In this document: piece after piece, positions 42,239 to 54,265 of the stretch
Layout: every line of letters starts with the position of its first letter
How positions within the stretch are numbered: position 1 is the first letter of the stretch
Origin: Clytia hemisphaerica
Lineage: Eukaryota; Cnidaria; Hydrozoa; Leptothecata; Clytiidae
Assembly: GCA_902728285.1 (NCBI GenBank)
Contig: CACVBU010000812.1
Location: 660,849 to 724,848 of the forward strand
Direction: 5' to 3'
DNA: 64,000 bases
Notes under the pieces: model-generated
The model's input: only the letters and a program-made list of their open reading frames with translations
Told to the model about the DNA's origin: nothing
Databases searched by the model: none
Program-made: the position numbers and the translations under genes

Positions 42239-45075
42239 GAGATTGACAGAGGCATGGAAAAACCTTGACGATACCAACATACCTGCATGTGTTTTGGTAA
42301 ACGAAGAAGGTGTACGTAGGCACCTTGAAACCCTTAATACCCCGAATCCATTTGCGTCACAGGCAAGTAACTCAATCCATTAGGTCTATATATTTATTTT
42401 ATAACTTTGTAAATCCTTACCAGCTACCTTTCTGATTATACTGTTTTAAAAATAAAAGACTTATTATTCGAGATCGTCAATCCATATCAAAAGGCACTAG
42501 ATTTGAGGAGGTCTGGAATCAAGGAAGTCGTGCATGTTTTGTTGGAAATAATTATGTTATAATATAAGTTATAAACAATAATATGGACTTTGTCTTACCT
42601 TCAGCCAACCATTGGAATGAATGTTCAAGAGACATCAGAGTCAATACGTGCTGCTACTGAAGACACAGAATCAGCACACCAAGGTAATCTTAGCAACATC
42701 TGCAAATTAGAAAAAGAAGATGAGCGTTGAATTTATGAGTGATTTAATTTCAGTGCCTCCTCATCTTTTAAGTAGGCAATGATGAACAAAGTGATGAAGA
42801 GATGAGCGATGACGAAGAGAGTGAAGTAAGTGTCCAGTGAGCGAGAGTCAAGTGACGAAGAATATGAAAAAAATGTTGATGGTTTCATGCTTAATTCGGA
42901 CATCGGTAAGCACTTAATAATTTCAGACTTCAGTATCAATTTGTCAAACAAAAAAGAAAGGAGACGGCTCCTTTGCAAAATAATCAAAATTAGACGTTTT
43001 GCCTACCATTTTCGAGTATGTCACAATTGAATTTAAAGATATAACGTACTTACTAATATTCATCCTTCGTTTCAGTTCAAGACCAATTGCTGAATGACAC
43101 CAATCTGGAGAACGATGCCAAAAACAATTTGATGCATGCTAATACGGATGGTCTGCGTGAAGACACGTTTGATCTGGAGCACTGCACCGCCAATGATTCG
43201 GAGGAAGGAACCTCAAACGATTTTGAGAACGACACAACAAGTAGTAAGTAGCAAAGGAAACTATAAAGAAAGTAAGATTAAAACTATAATGGATAGAATC
43301 TTCAAAAGCCTTATCCTATAGCCTTGTATGTCATACATCACACTGCATCACAGTTTCTTTAAATGCCAGACCACATATCATAGATATTCTAAATTCCATG
43401 ACTACAAAATGCTTTATTTTGTTTTGATTAGGCATAACATCAGCAATGAACATTTCAGGAATCAATCAAAGTGGAGGTAAAGAATTTCAGACAAACCTGA
43501 GCTTTTTGTTGAAATCTTGGAAATTAAGTATCATACAAATGACAGTGACAACCTGAAGAAAAAGAAATTACATTGAATTAATAAACCCTCTATGAATAAG
43601 TCTCTTTAAATTTCAGAAATTCGAATGCCTCAAAAACCAGCTACACCAGCGAGACCATTGGCAAATATGACATTGTCATCAAACCAAAGTCAAGGTAACA
43701 TATCTTTGTGTGCCCTAAATTATTTTCTTGTATATCTACATATTTGAAATTTGAAATTTGTAGCAAAACGTGTAAGATAAACAAGTAAATTTTAGAAAGG
43801 GGAGGTAAATTTTAGAATTTCAAACAAAAGACAAACCTGAGCTTTTGTTGAAATCTTCATGGAAAATAAGTACCATACAAATGACAGTGGCAACCTGAAG
43901 AAAAAGAAGAAATTGAAATGAATCAATAAACCCTCAATGAATGAGCCACTTCAAATTTCAGAAATTCAAATGTCTATCAAACCAGCTACACCAGTTACAC
44001 CATTGGCAAATATGACATTGTCATCAAACCAAAGTCAAGGTAACATATCTATGTGTGCCCTATTTAATTTTCTGGTACATGTACAATATCTAAAATTTGT
44101 AGCAAAATGCTAAGATATATAAACAAGTAAAAATTTCAGGAATTTAAAAATTGAATCTAAAACCAAAAAAAAGTTCAAGAAAATGTTTTCTTTTTTCAGA
44201 AATCAGATTACCGAGAACGCCAGCAACACTAATGACAAGAAATAGAGGTAAAGCGAAACTGTTCTTGACAATTCAACTGATAGATATGATTTTGATTTTT
44301 ATTTCTTCAAAGTTATTTTCCAACTTATAAAATGCATTTTTTTTCTTAGATGTTCTGGAGAGCACACCAAAGTCATCAAAAACCAAGGCAGCAACTTCTA
44401 GCAGATCAATAACTTCAAAAAGCAAGAAAAAAGAAAGTGAGAATTTTCTTGAATCTATCAATCATTAATAACATGGTTATTTTGCTTCTGCCACTAGAGC
44501 ACTCTTTGTAAAGAAATCGTCAACTTAAACATTTGGTTTCCAATGCGCCATAGTTTGGGATTGGCTGTCAGACAAAATAAAAGTAATTAAAAAAAATTGC
44601 TGATTTTTTCCAACAAAAAAGGTGTCAAAGTAGACGTTTTGTCTGGATTGGTACTGTTTTGGTGTCCTGACTAGTGAAATTTACCAATTTTAAGTAGTTA
44701 ATGGTTGTTTTTTGTCTTTCAGATGTTATTGAAATCACGAAAAAGAAGCCAGAATCTCGAACATCACAGCTTCTCACATCAGTTTTTGGCCACGAAGACA
44801 AGTTGATTCAAACATACTGTCTTGCTAGAGAAAAATTTAAACTAAACAAGGAGTTATACCGTGATAGATTGATGGATTTGAGTGCTAAGTTGGAAGTTAA
44901 GTTGAATATTGCAAGAGAAGAGGCGGAGAAAGAAATAAAAGAAATTGAGATAGAAGCAATGGCAGAAAAGAGCATTAAGTTAAAATTTTCAATTGGCAAA
45001 GATAGAGTGTATGAACAATTGAAAAACAAACTTTTAGTATTGAATTGTTTGAAGAAAAATTTGAGGATCAACTAG
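42239..45075 (+). pseudogene. Multi-exon gene segment with small symmetric exons and coiled-coil C-terminus
   Basis: Predicted exons: 42239-42362 (RLTEAWKNLDDTNIPACVLV), 42605-42683, 42776-42905 (needs a 1-nt shift), 43076-43243, 43432-43476, 43617-43694, 43962-44039, 44200-44247, 44350-44436, terminal 44723-45075. From 42605 on, exons end in phase 1, and the exons from 42776 on also begin in phase 1. The product is acidic/Ser-rich (SDEEMSDDEESE), then Pro/Thr-rich, then a helical tail (LMDLSAKLEVKLNIAREEAE). AATAAA at 45241. Intron 42363-42604 has a GC donor (CAG/GCAAGT). It probably continues the 35435 locus, but the frame does not match at the 42145/42239 junction, so exons are missing there or the locus is damaged. 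No family recognised. Confidence 0.5.
43470..44100 (+). repeat. Tandem exon-plus-intron duplication (about 330 bp unit)
   Basis: Exons 43617-43694 and 43962-44039 are both 78 nt and nearly identical (shared ANMTLSSNQSQ ending). Their upstream introns are also similar (GACAAACCTGAGCTTTT, ATACAAATGACAGTG, AACCTGAAGAAAAAGAA). Confidence 0.85.
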
Positions 45076-45446
45076 AAAGTATACATGTTTTTCTTTTTAC
45101 ATGAACCTTGCAAAAAATTCAGTGTAAAACATGTATAATTGTTTGTTTTTTCATATCAATAATTCTTAAACTTTTGTTTTTAACTTGTAATCAAATTTTT
45201 AATACAAAATGAGAATGCTCACCTAGTTCTAATTTGTTTGAATAAAACAAAATCAAGAAACAAATAGTGTAAAGATTCTTTACCCATGGGTGCCCTTTTG
45301 TTATGTTTCCATCATTTATCAATGATTGAAAATATTTTTCACAGCCAAAGGAAAATTCACTCACTTTGTTCAAAATAGCCTAATTAAAAAACACTCACTT
45401 CTTCTTTAGAAGTTTCTTTTTTGTAGTTATATAATTCCATACTTTT

Positions 45447-46133
45447 TCAAAGTCAAACCAACGATGTAAAAATAATAGATAACCAACTACCTCTAGAAGG
45501 CACTTCTCCCAAAAGAACAACCATTGTTTTCCTATTGAAATGAGCACTCCTTTAAAAAGCTCTGTGTGCAGTGCGTGTTATGCTTTCAGCTAGATTTTGA
45601 CACACTTTTTGACATCCACTGAATTGATAGAAAATTTGAATTGTTATTTACTGCAAATTTTGGAATTTTTTTCAAAAGATAAAGGTACCAATCTTTAGAC
45701 AAATTGACTACGGATCGGCCTGATACCACTTAATCTTCATCTGGATAAGTAAACGCTCATAAAATGCTGATATCTGAAAAATATATGTGTGATTTGAAGT
45801 GCGATATCTCACGAATGAAAAGTGCATGAAGGTTGCCTGATACAAAATAAACAGATGAATGTTTATAGAACAATAATATCTAATTAAAAAATTCCTTCTG
45901 TGAGGCTGCCTATAGGAAAATACACTTTTTTTAACCCAAATTTTGGAAAAATATACATCACGTGATCGATTCTGTCTAATAAAAGGTAGCAAATGAAGCA
46001 AGTTTTTGTTTAATTGCACTTTTTACGATGCAAAATATCATTAATATTTTTACAACCGTAACACGGATGTTTTTTGAGAATCAAGGCAAGTTGGTTATCT
46101 ATTACTTTTACATCGTTGGTCAAACCTTTAAAA
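45447..46133. mobile_element. Inverted-repeat-bounded element (about 46-bp arms)
   Basis: The left arm contains AACCAACGATGTAAAAATAA then TAGATAACCAACT; the right arm holds the same sequence inverted (AGTTGGTTATCTATTACTTT, TACATCGTTGG). The interior of about 590 bp shows no convincing gene (103-codon minus frame at 45708-46019 without motifs). Confidence 0.55.
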
Positions 46134-46435
46134 AAAATTTGTAAACCCATTGAGTTTCATAGCTAATTTCTATTTTCTTTATTATCAATGCTTGGTCTAT
46201 AGTCTCTAACTTTAAAAATATGGAGTGTCATTACAACAAAAACCCTGATAGTTACTTATCGGAAATTTCACGCTGATTTCCATTATTTTCATCGTTTCTA
46301 ACCATATCCCTTGGCAGTTCGGACAGGGGATCACATGTACAGGCCACTTTCCAAAATGTTACAATATTATTTGCTATTTTGAGTTAAGAAAAACAGGATT
46401 TAAGCTAAAGCTTTTAACAGCCTTATACAGCCTGG

Positions 46436-46640
46436 GGGCTGTGTAAAATGTAACAACTATGAACCAAAATCACAATAGAAACAATGGAGCGTAATCCAAC
46501 CCAATTGTGTAAAATTTAACAACTATGAACCAAAATCACAATAGAAACAATGGAGCGTAATCCAACCCAATTGTGTAAAATTTAACAACTATGAACCAAA
46601 ATCACAATAGAAACAATGGAGCGTAATCCAACCCAATTGA
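46436..46640. repeat. 66-bp tandem repeat, 3 copies
   Basis: Three near-identical copies containing GTGTAAAATTTAACAACTAT and AACAATGGAGCGTAATCCAA. Confidence 0.9.
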
Positions 46641-46982
46641 ATAATTGAGATTCATTTATCAAACGTAATCGAATTGCAATCAAATGGTCAATTCCTGGGT
46701 AATATTTGATTGTGTTCCATTGCATTTAATTACATTTGATTGTTTCAATTGATAGTCAATTATGTTTGATATTAGTTTGCTGCTGTTGAAAAACCAGGAT
46801 TGCTATCGAACACTAGAACCGCAAGCATTCTTAAAGATTGAAGCGAATAATGATTTTCAACAATTTTTCAAGCAGGCTGTGAATGTTTTTTTCTGCATAC
46901 ATACATTTTCTTTCGACCCCTCCCCTCACCCCTGTATGTACGCAAGCATATGCTTTTCAAAGACAACCCCACCCCCTAAAGT

Positions 46983-47530
46983 CCAGACGTAATTAATCGA
47001 ACAGTTTGATTACCAACGAACTTTGTCCGACTTAATCAAACAACAAAAGTTTGATTCATTAATCAACCATTTAAAAAGTCGCTAAAATTGTGAGTATTCG
47101 ATTAAGTTTGACTAAACATATTTAGTTCGATAAAGTTTGACAACAAGAAATGTTTGAAAAAACATTGTTCAACAATTTTTCGACAACAAAAAATGTTCAA
47201 CAAAATTTGACAACAAGAAATAATGTTTGACAAATGCGACAGAAATTCCATTCGAAAAAGTTTGCCAACAACAAAGTTCGACAAATTCGACGGAAATTGT
47301 GCCTGCTTGCTGAGGCCTTTACTTTACTTTCTCATCATGCCAGATCATGCTAAGGTTTGTCTCAAAATATTGTTCGATTAAATTGGATTAAATTTGATTA
47401 ATATAAAAAAACTAATCGAACTAACGAACAACCGAAGTTCATTGAACATTAATCGAGCAACAAAGTTTGATTAAGTTTGACAAAGTTAAATTAAAAATAC
47501 AGTTCGATTGGTTCGATTAATTACGTCTGG
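46983..47530. mobile_element. CCAGACG-family MITE 1
   Basis: Perfect 20-bp inverted ends: CCAGACGTAATTAATCGAAC and GTTCGATTAATTACGTCTGG. The interior is full of short TTTGACAA/TTGTCAAA-like and ATCGAA motifs. Flanking hexamers TAAAGT and TTATGT match at 4 of 6 positions. Confidence 0.8.
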
Positions 47531-47562
47531 TTATGTGTGTACGTACTAATATCTTACTATGT

Positions 47563-48074
47563 CCAGACGGTGTCAATCGAGCGAATCGAAAACAGTATAA
47601 ATTGAACGCAATTGAATAATTCCAGATAATTGCAATTCGATTGTAGAACGCAATCGAACCGTTCGCTTGCTACGATTACGGTCGATTGCTTTGATTGCGT
47701 TCGCTTGTATTCAATTACGTTCAATCGTTCAATTGATTCAATTGTATTGGATTTTATTTGCTTTGGTACGGTACTTTTTAATTGCTCGGAGTGATCCAAT
47801 TTAATTTAATCGCAATCAAACTCAGTGAACATAATCGTAATCGAACAAATCAAAATTAATCGAATGTAACAGATAATCAATCGAAGCAATCGAACATAGT
47901 CAACTATCAATCGAACCAATCTAACCTTACTCAAACGTAATTGAACACAATCGAATATTACCCAGGAATCGACCGTTTGATTGAGATTCAATTACATTCG
48001 ACGATCGAGTTGCAATTATTCGATCGCATTCGATTACGATTTTTGTTTGAAGTTGTTCGATTGACACCGTCTGG
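47563..48074. mobile_element. CCAGACG-family MITE 2
   Basis: Perfect 18-bp inverted ends CCAGACGGTGTCAATCGA / TCGATTGACACCGTCTGG. Both flanks carry CTATGT, a candidate 6-bp target-site duplication. The interior is a mosaic of ATCGAA/TTCGAT motifs. Confidence 0.85.
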
Positions 48075-48189
48075 CTATGTGGACGCCCCTAGAAGTAATC
48101 AACCAAGCAAGATCGAACATAATGGTTGTATACAATCAAATGACAAATCCTGGATAATGTTCGATTGCAATTCGATTGCGTTTGAAAAT

Positions 48190-48323
48190 CCAGACGTCCG
48201 CGCTCGATAGGATCGATCATCGGAACGGCTCGATGAAGGATCGATATGTGATCGATGGATTACTTAACGATCCAGATAGCCGTGCCGTGCCGATGATCGA
48301 ACCTATCGAGCGCGGACGTCTGG
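48190..48323. mobile_element. CCAGACG-family MITE 3 (134 bp)
   Basis: Perfect inverted ends of 22 bp beginning CCAGACGTCCGCGCTCGATA and imperfect similarity to about 42 bp. Both flanks carry GAAAAT, a candidate 6-bp target-site duplication. Rich in GATCGAT-like motifs. Confidence 0.85.
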
Positions 48324-48491
48324 GAAAATTAAATCAATCGATGCTCGATTACCTTCAAAAGTTTACTTTAATTTGATTTTTAAAAGCACTGTTGTTCACA
48401 AAAGGCGAAGCGGAACAGCCAGTTTTGTTTTGATGTAATCGCGCATGCGTAAACTCTAAGTTTAATTTTTGACGGCAGCCGAAATCTAAAG

Positions 48492-48660
48492 CCTCCACCG
48501 GTGTAATTATTAAAACACCGGTGGACACCGGTGGACACCAGTCTCGAATCTCTAAAAAGTGCCACCGGTGAAGAGTGGTTGAAACCGGTTGCAAAATCAT
48601 TCGCCACCGGTGGGAAACCGGTGGGACCACTGGTTTTTTTCGACACCGGTGTGATGGAGT
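48492..48660. promoter_or_regulatory. ACCGGT palindrome cluster 1 (8 sites in about 170 bp)
   Basis: CACCGGTG, AACCGGTT and related sites recur eight times. The core is the Grainyhead/CP2-family consensus (AACCGGTT). Regulatory function is inference; it may simply be a repeat. Confidence 0.45.
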
Positions 48661-49405
48661 ATGTTGGAAATCGCGTGGCATGACACATATGGTCGAGGGA
48701 AGGGCCGCAACCTTATGATTATTGGTTAAACCAATTGTGCCAAAACGTTCATTCTGAGTCCCCTAACAAAAATCTACGACTGCTTCATGACACCGGCCAA
48801 GGGCAAATTTAATTGGGTGAGTACACCCAAAAAGAAAGTGATTTTTCTGAATGACCTTAGAAATGACAAGGGCGGTGATGATAAGGTAGTGTCCTGAAGC
48901 ACGTTTCTTAACTTCCCAGATGGGTCTACCATTAATGTACCCACACCCAAGAACAACCACCCAGCAGATTTTGAGTGGTCCACTAGACAACCGGTGTTTG
49001 CGACTGCGGAACAAAAAATTGTGAGAGTGGTCAACGTGGAATTTATTGCCGGGGAGACAGACCAGATGAACGAGCGCTGGGAGTATCTCACGTTTAACCA
49101 TTAGTTTTTAAACGAAAAAAACAACATCAATTACAATATCACCAACTCATTTTGGATGCGTAATCGAATCGAAATTTCTTTGGAATGTTAACAGTGCTCG
49201 ATGGTTGGGTTCTGTTGGGACCAACGTATACTCCGTTACTGTTTGGCTTGATGGGTCGAGGAAAGACAAGTCCATCTCTGGTTCATTCTCTGTACACTAA
49301 AACAAAAGTTCGTTTGCAAGGTTATTTTTAATTCAACCAAGGACGCTGATTCAACTGTATGAATAAGAAATACTCTCAGGATACCCCAACCTTATTTTTC
49401 GCCAA

Positions 49406-49536
49406 TACCTTGAGGAAAGAAATTTTCGGAGGATGAAAAATTACGCCAATCCGCTAAATTAAATCCCCGCGAAAATTTACAAAATTGCCAATCCGCGAAA
49501 TTAAATTCCCGCAAAAACTTCTATTCCCTTAAGGTA
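49406..49536. mobile_element. MITE with TACCTTGAGG ... CCTTAAGGTA ends (131 bp)
   Basis: Related to 13581-13856 by termini and by internal CCGCGAAATTAAATTCCCGC motifs. Confidence 0.55.
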
Positions 49537-50805
49537 TTTATCGCAGACAAGTGCTTATAGAAATAACGTGTAGCCCGCAAACTGTTACCCGCACACGCCC
49601 TTGTGAGACTATTTGAACTGCAGAAAAAAACTGCAGAAAAAAACTGTAGAATTTCTGAGTATGCATACAAATTTGAGTTACCTGCCATGCCCAATCGACA
49701 CCTGCTGTGTTTTTTTGAATTTTCAATTTCTTCACCGGTGCTGTTTCTTGTGTAATGAATATTTCTGGCTCTTTTTGTGACCTTCTTTTCTTCTTTTTCG
49801 ATTTTGGTTTCTTACCAGCATTTTCTGGTATTTCGAAAGCGTATGCTAGTGGTCTAGCGCGCATGAACTTTTCGAAGTATACATCTCTTTTTTCGTCATT
49901 CCATGAGCACCAGGTACCCGGCTCAACAGCCAGATATTGATAATCTGGCGCCAAACGATATTTTCCGATTCCACGGATAGCTCTTCGAGCCTCGGTGTAA
50001 TAAGACTGGACACATTCTCCAAGCTTTTCAGATACATCAGCCATATGTTTTGGGATCTGGTCCTCTTTCAATTCCTTTCTCTCAATGCGGTGTTGGTTCT
50101 CCAATGCGTTGGTCGTATATCGTTTCGTTATCCCATGGGCGTCTCTAGCCTCAATCACCAAACACTCGTTAAATTTTTCAACTCGATTCTTCCGAAACCA
50201 ATCTGTGAAGCCTGGGGCAAGATTTTCCCAAGTTGGTCTCAAATTCTCGATTCTTGCACTCAAGTCGTTAGAATCAACTGCATCAGCAAGTCCTTCTTTA
50301 AAAATGATATCTTGCTGACTGCCGTATATATCTGCCATTATGCGCTCTGGATTTGCATCGTTTTCGAAGCTCTTTGGTGTCGTTATCTTGCAAATGTTTT
50401 GTGCACCACAAACTATCAGACGTCCGAAATATATCTTTGAAACCTGAAGTTAATGAAAAATGCAAAACAATTTTTAATCCTTCGTTGATTTTCCTTCTGA
50501 AAGCTCATTTTACTGGACACTTAAAACCATGAATCTTGAAATTATAAAAGAAAAGTCTTGGTTCTGTTTTTAGGAACATAGCTTTGAATTGATACAGTGG
50601 TTGATATGTAAAAAAGGTGGAGACTTTAGGTGGAAACTTTTTCAAGCAATGTTGGACGCTCAAAAGGTTAAGTATTCTTCCTAACGTTATATTTCGTATC
50701 AGGTATGTAAAAACCTTCCGACTTTTACTATTTTTAGTAGGAAAAGCGTGAGGGGAGGGAAGGGGGGATCGAGACCCCAAGACCTCTAAATTTACAAGTG
50801 TTAGG

Positions 50806-51345
50806 AAGCGGTCATAAAAAATCATCTAGAGGGGGTCGGTCGCACCCCTCCCTCGATATGTCGAAAAATATTTCGAGCCCCTCCTAACCAAGCCAAAAAA
50901 ATTTCGCACCCCCCCCCCCCCCCTTAGAAAGATTTTAACCTGTTAAAATTAATTTTTAATCTGTTTTGAACTGACTTTCCTGAAAATCTAAGTTCTCAAA
51001 AGCCTATAAAAAAGGTCAGATTTAAAAATTACTATAGTGCAGGGACAATGCTCCTCATCAGCCCTTTCTGTTTATGCGGACCCTGTGATTTCTTGAGATA
51101 AAGACCAAAATTTCAAGCTAACTTTCTTAAAATTTGAGACCTTACTAATAAGTAAATCTTTAAAGTTAATCAATAAAAATATTAAAAAAAAAGCTCTCAT
51201 AAATGGTTAAAAAGACTTCATTTAAAATCTTCTTAAGATGGCAAAACATTTTGAACCCCCTCCCCCTAAGGGTGGCAAAATATCTTCCACCCCTCTCTAG
51301 TAGATACTTTTTGATTGCTCCCTTATGACCTTCTAGCACCGAAGT
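50806..51345. repeat. Possible element with G/C-run subtermini
   Basis: GGTCATAA...CTAGAGGGGGT near the left and an inverted AGAGGGGTGG-like/GGTCATAAGG pairing near the right suggest degenerate inverted ends. Contains a 15-C run at 50909-50923. Weak. Confidence 0.3.
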
Positions 51346-52012
51346 TTCTTAAATATTATACATTGAGTGGATAAATTTTCATTTACCGTGATTGCGAAAA
51401 AAGGTCCCACGAAAATTAGTTTATTTTTGAAAAGAATTGTCTCACGAAAATATCTGCTTGCGAAAATTAATCCGCTTAAGTTCTCTGCTCATTTAAATAG
51501 AATACCAAAGAAGAGCTGTTGAATTGTTTGGCTTATAAAATAATTTTAAACCAAAGTCACTTTGACAAAGTGAATGCGAATCTTACTTTCGCTTTTTCGT
51601 TATTCTTTGAATAGTGGTATGTCATTTTAGTGTTTTAGAAAACGGTTCAAATTACCTTTAAATACTTAAAGAATACACGTCTGCGACTACTAACATATAA
51701 GTTTTCCTTCAAATGACACTTCTTTATAGCTACTTGTTTCAAATAAACATCCCTCCTAGAGTGGAGGCGTTAGTTTGAAGAAGGCGTTTGTTAAAATTTT
51801 AGTTCATGGTGGGGTGTTTATTTGAGGGGGCCTTTATTCGAAGTAATACGGTAGACTTAAGATTCGTTTACACTTGTTCATAAAGAGTTCGTTTATCAAT
51901 AATGTCATGCCAGTCCCGGACAAAAGGTCAATATATTTTTTCAAAATAGCGAAATAAGATATTAATTTGCATAGTAAAGACAAGTTGAGCGTGAAGTTGA
52001 GTAAACCTAGGT

Positions 52013-52092
52013 CCCAGCTGGCACACAACGTTGTTTCAACGTTTATCTAACGTTATAAACGTTCAAATAACAACGTTGTGTGTCAGCTGGGC
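52013..52092. mobile_element. 80-bp palindromic MITE (CAACGTTG type)
   Basis: CCCAGCTGGCACACAACGTT at left and AACGTTGTGTGTCAGCTGGG at right, with further AACGTT palindromes inside. Sits in the intron of the MULE-like gene. Confidence 0.8.
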
Positions 52093-54022
52093 TTTTGCAG
52101 GTGTCAACCAATCGCACAAATAAAAATAACAAAACAAACCTTTGTGGATAGCCTTATCCAAGTCATGCCCAATTTTATTGATCTCGATGAGGTCAGGATC
52201 GGCAATGATTAGTTCGCCGGCAAAACGTCGGTAAGACTATTTTTTCTAAAATGCCAGAAGGACGGACCAGGGAATTGTGGATGATTTTTTGATTTCGCAT
52301 CAATCAACGCCAGATTTTCATATGTTGAATCTGTGAGAAACAGGTTTTCGCAAATGTCGAAGGTGGTGTCCACTGAAAACACAGCTTTTTCGTCAACGCA
52401 ATGACGTTTAAGGTCAAGTAGTTGATAATCAGAATAGTTCAGTGCGCCGTACTCCTTATTTGTGAGGAAAAACTGTTTCGAATAGCTTCCTGGCTTCTTT
52501 ATGTAGATGACAATAGCTTCACCTAAGGTTTTGGGAGTAGGACCTTCAGCTTGGATTTGTTTAGCATTAGCAGTTGTAACAGCGCGTCGGTTGTCGATGA
52601 CTTTCGGGTTTTTAATGGTTTCAGATAGGCTGTTGGTCTCTGTCTTTGCCAATTTTCGGTAAATTTTTGCTGTCGAATGTCCCTTTTCTATTCCAACATC
52701 GATCTCCTTATTGATGGATGGGTAATGACGGTAGTATAACGGTGCTTCTGAATGTTTGGCATTTCCATGCTTTGGCATAACAAAAACATCATTGTCATTT
52801 ATAGTGGTAGCTGTATTCTTGTACGTTACCAAGTAAAATGTATGATACTTCTGATCAAAAACGTTTCTAACTTGAGTTATAATGTGTGTCAATATGGGAT
52901 TGTTTTTGTTTTTACGATAACTACGTTTTAGTTCGTAGACATCAACTCTAGGCACCCTCCTCTTCGTGCTGGATAAATCCTCTGGTGAATTAACTTTAAG
53001 ATAATAGCAATTGTCAGTTTTGTCATATTCAACAAACTTAGCTTTCTTTGAGCCAGTAATTATGTTATTTTCCCAATAATAGTGTTTTTTAGGATTCCCC
53101 GTACTCACATAAGCACCGTTATCGTCTGCTTTTGCAGAATCAATTTCGATTTCTCATCTGTCGAGGACAAAGACCGCATTCTTTTGAATTGATTTCGGCT
53201 TATCATGGCGTTGAAATTTCTCGGGTTGGTTGATAAGAACATCTAATATTTTGGTAGGGCTCCAACTATCTTCGTCAATCACTTCTTGGTCACTTAAGTC
53301 TTCGTGTTTTATAAGCACGTCCGAGTGGTCTGGGTTTGTGACTATTTTTGTAGATTCATTATTAACAGTGTTTGTATTTACAGTGTTTGTATTTTCGGTT
53401 TTTGTATTTACAGTGTTTGTATTGTCAGTATTGTTATTTACATCTCTGCTATTTACACGATTTAAACTGCGAAAATCGATACTTGGCGTGTCGTCATCGT
53501 CGCTACTTTCCTGAATAAAAAAAATTGGTTAAATTTTATGGTCAAAGTATTATGTATTCCATTCCCGCTTAAAATCATAATAATCAGAGGTAAACAACGG
53601 CTGAATTCTATTACAATTTTTAAACAGCCTTTTTGTTTTCAAAAGTCCTAAAAAATGCTAACTCTGATGCACCCCTAAATTGTTCAGGGAAAGGATTTTA
53701 GATAGCGCTAAAGGAAAAAATTAAGAAATGAGCACTAACGGTGCGGTCTTTGATTTTTTTCCGTGGAATTTTTTGTGGAATTTCATTTTGTTCATCAATA
53801 TCACAGCTAACTCTCAACATTTTGATTTCCCTATACCCACTAACGGTCTTTCCCAGTTTACGCGTGGTGACTTTGAATATGGGCACACCCCATATAAAAA
53901 AAACGTGTATCTGTTGGTCTGTTTGTTTTGATTTTCAAAATCTTGACAAATAAAGTGCCAGAGATAATAAAATAATGACTTTTTAAAAAAAATTGAAAAT
54001 GTAAATAACAACTTTGAACTTT

Positions 54023-54265
54023 ATATGGCAAGGTAAAGTCGGGTAACGCATCAGTGGAGGGAAACTTGCATAGCCATCAAGTGACTGACCAATCAAAACA
54101 TCAAAATTTCAAAACAAATGAACTATACGAGCCCCACCCACAGCTCTACTCTACCATTTTTGTTTTGATTTAACTTTGTATTTTATCATGTCCAGCCAGG
54201 TCAATCATTTGAGGGCTATGCATGTTAGGTCACTGATGCGCTGCAGTTACCCAATCTTATGGTAT
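54023..54265. mobile_element. MITE family member, copy 2 (partner at 28219)
   Basis: Shares inverted ends (CGGGTAACGCATCAGTGGAG) and interior blocks with 28219-28460. Lies between exons of the MULE-like gene. Confidence 0.75.

Noticed and set aside
46762-46992. 76-codon plus frame beside the MITE cluster
   Set aside because: Runs into the MITE terminus and has no recognised motif.
48355-49101. Several minus-strand ORFs of 102-112 codons around the ACCGGT cluster
   Set aside because: Overlapping frames of similar length, Pro/Cys-rich chance translations of repeats, no domain or splice support.
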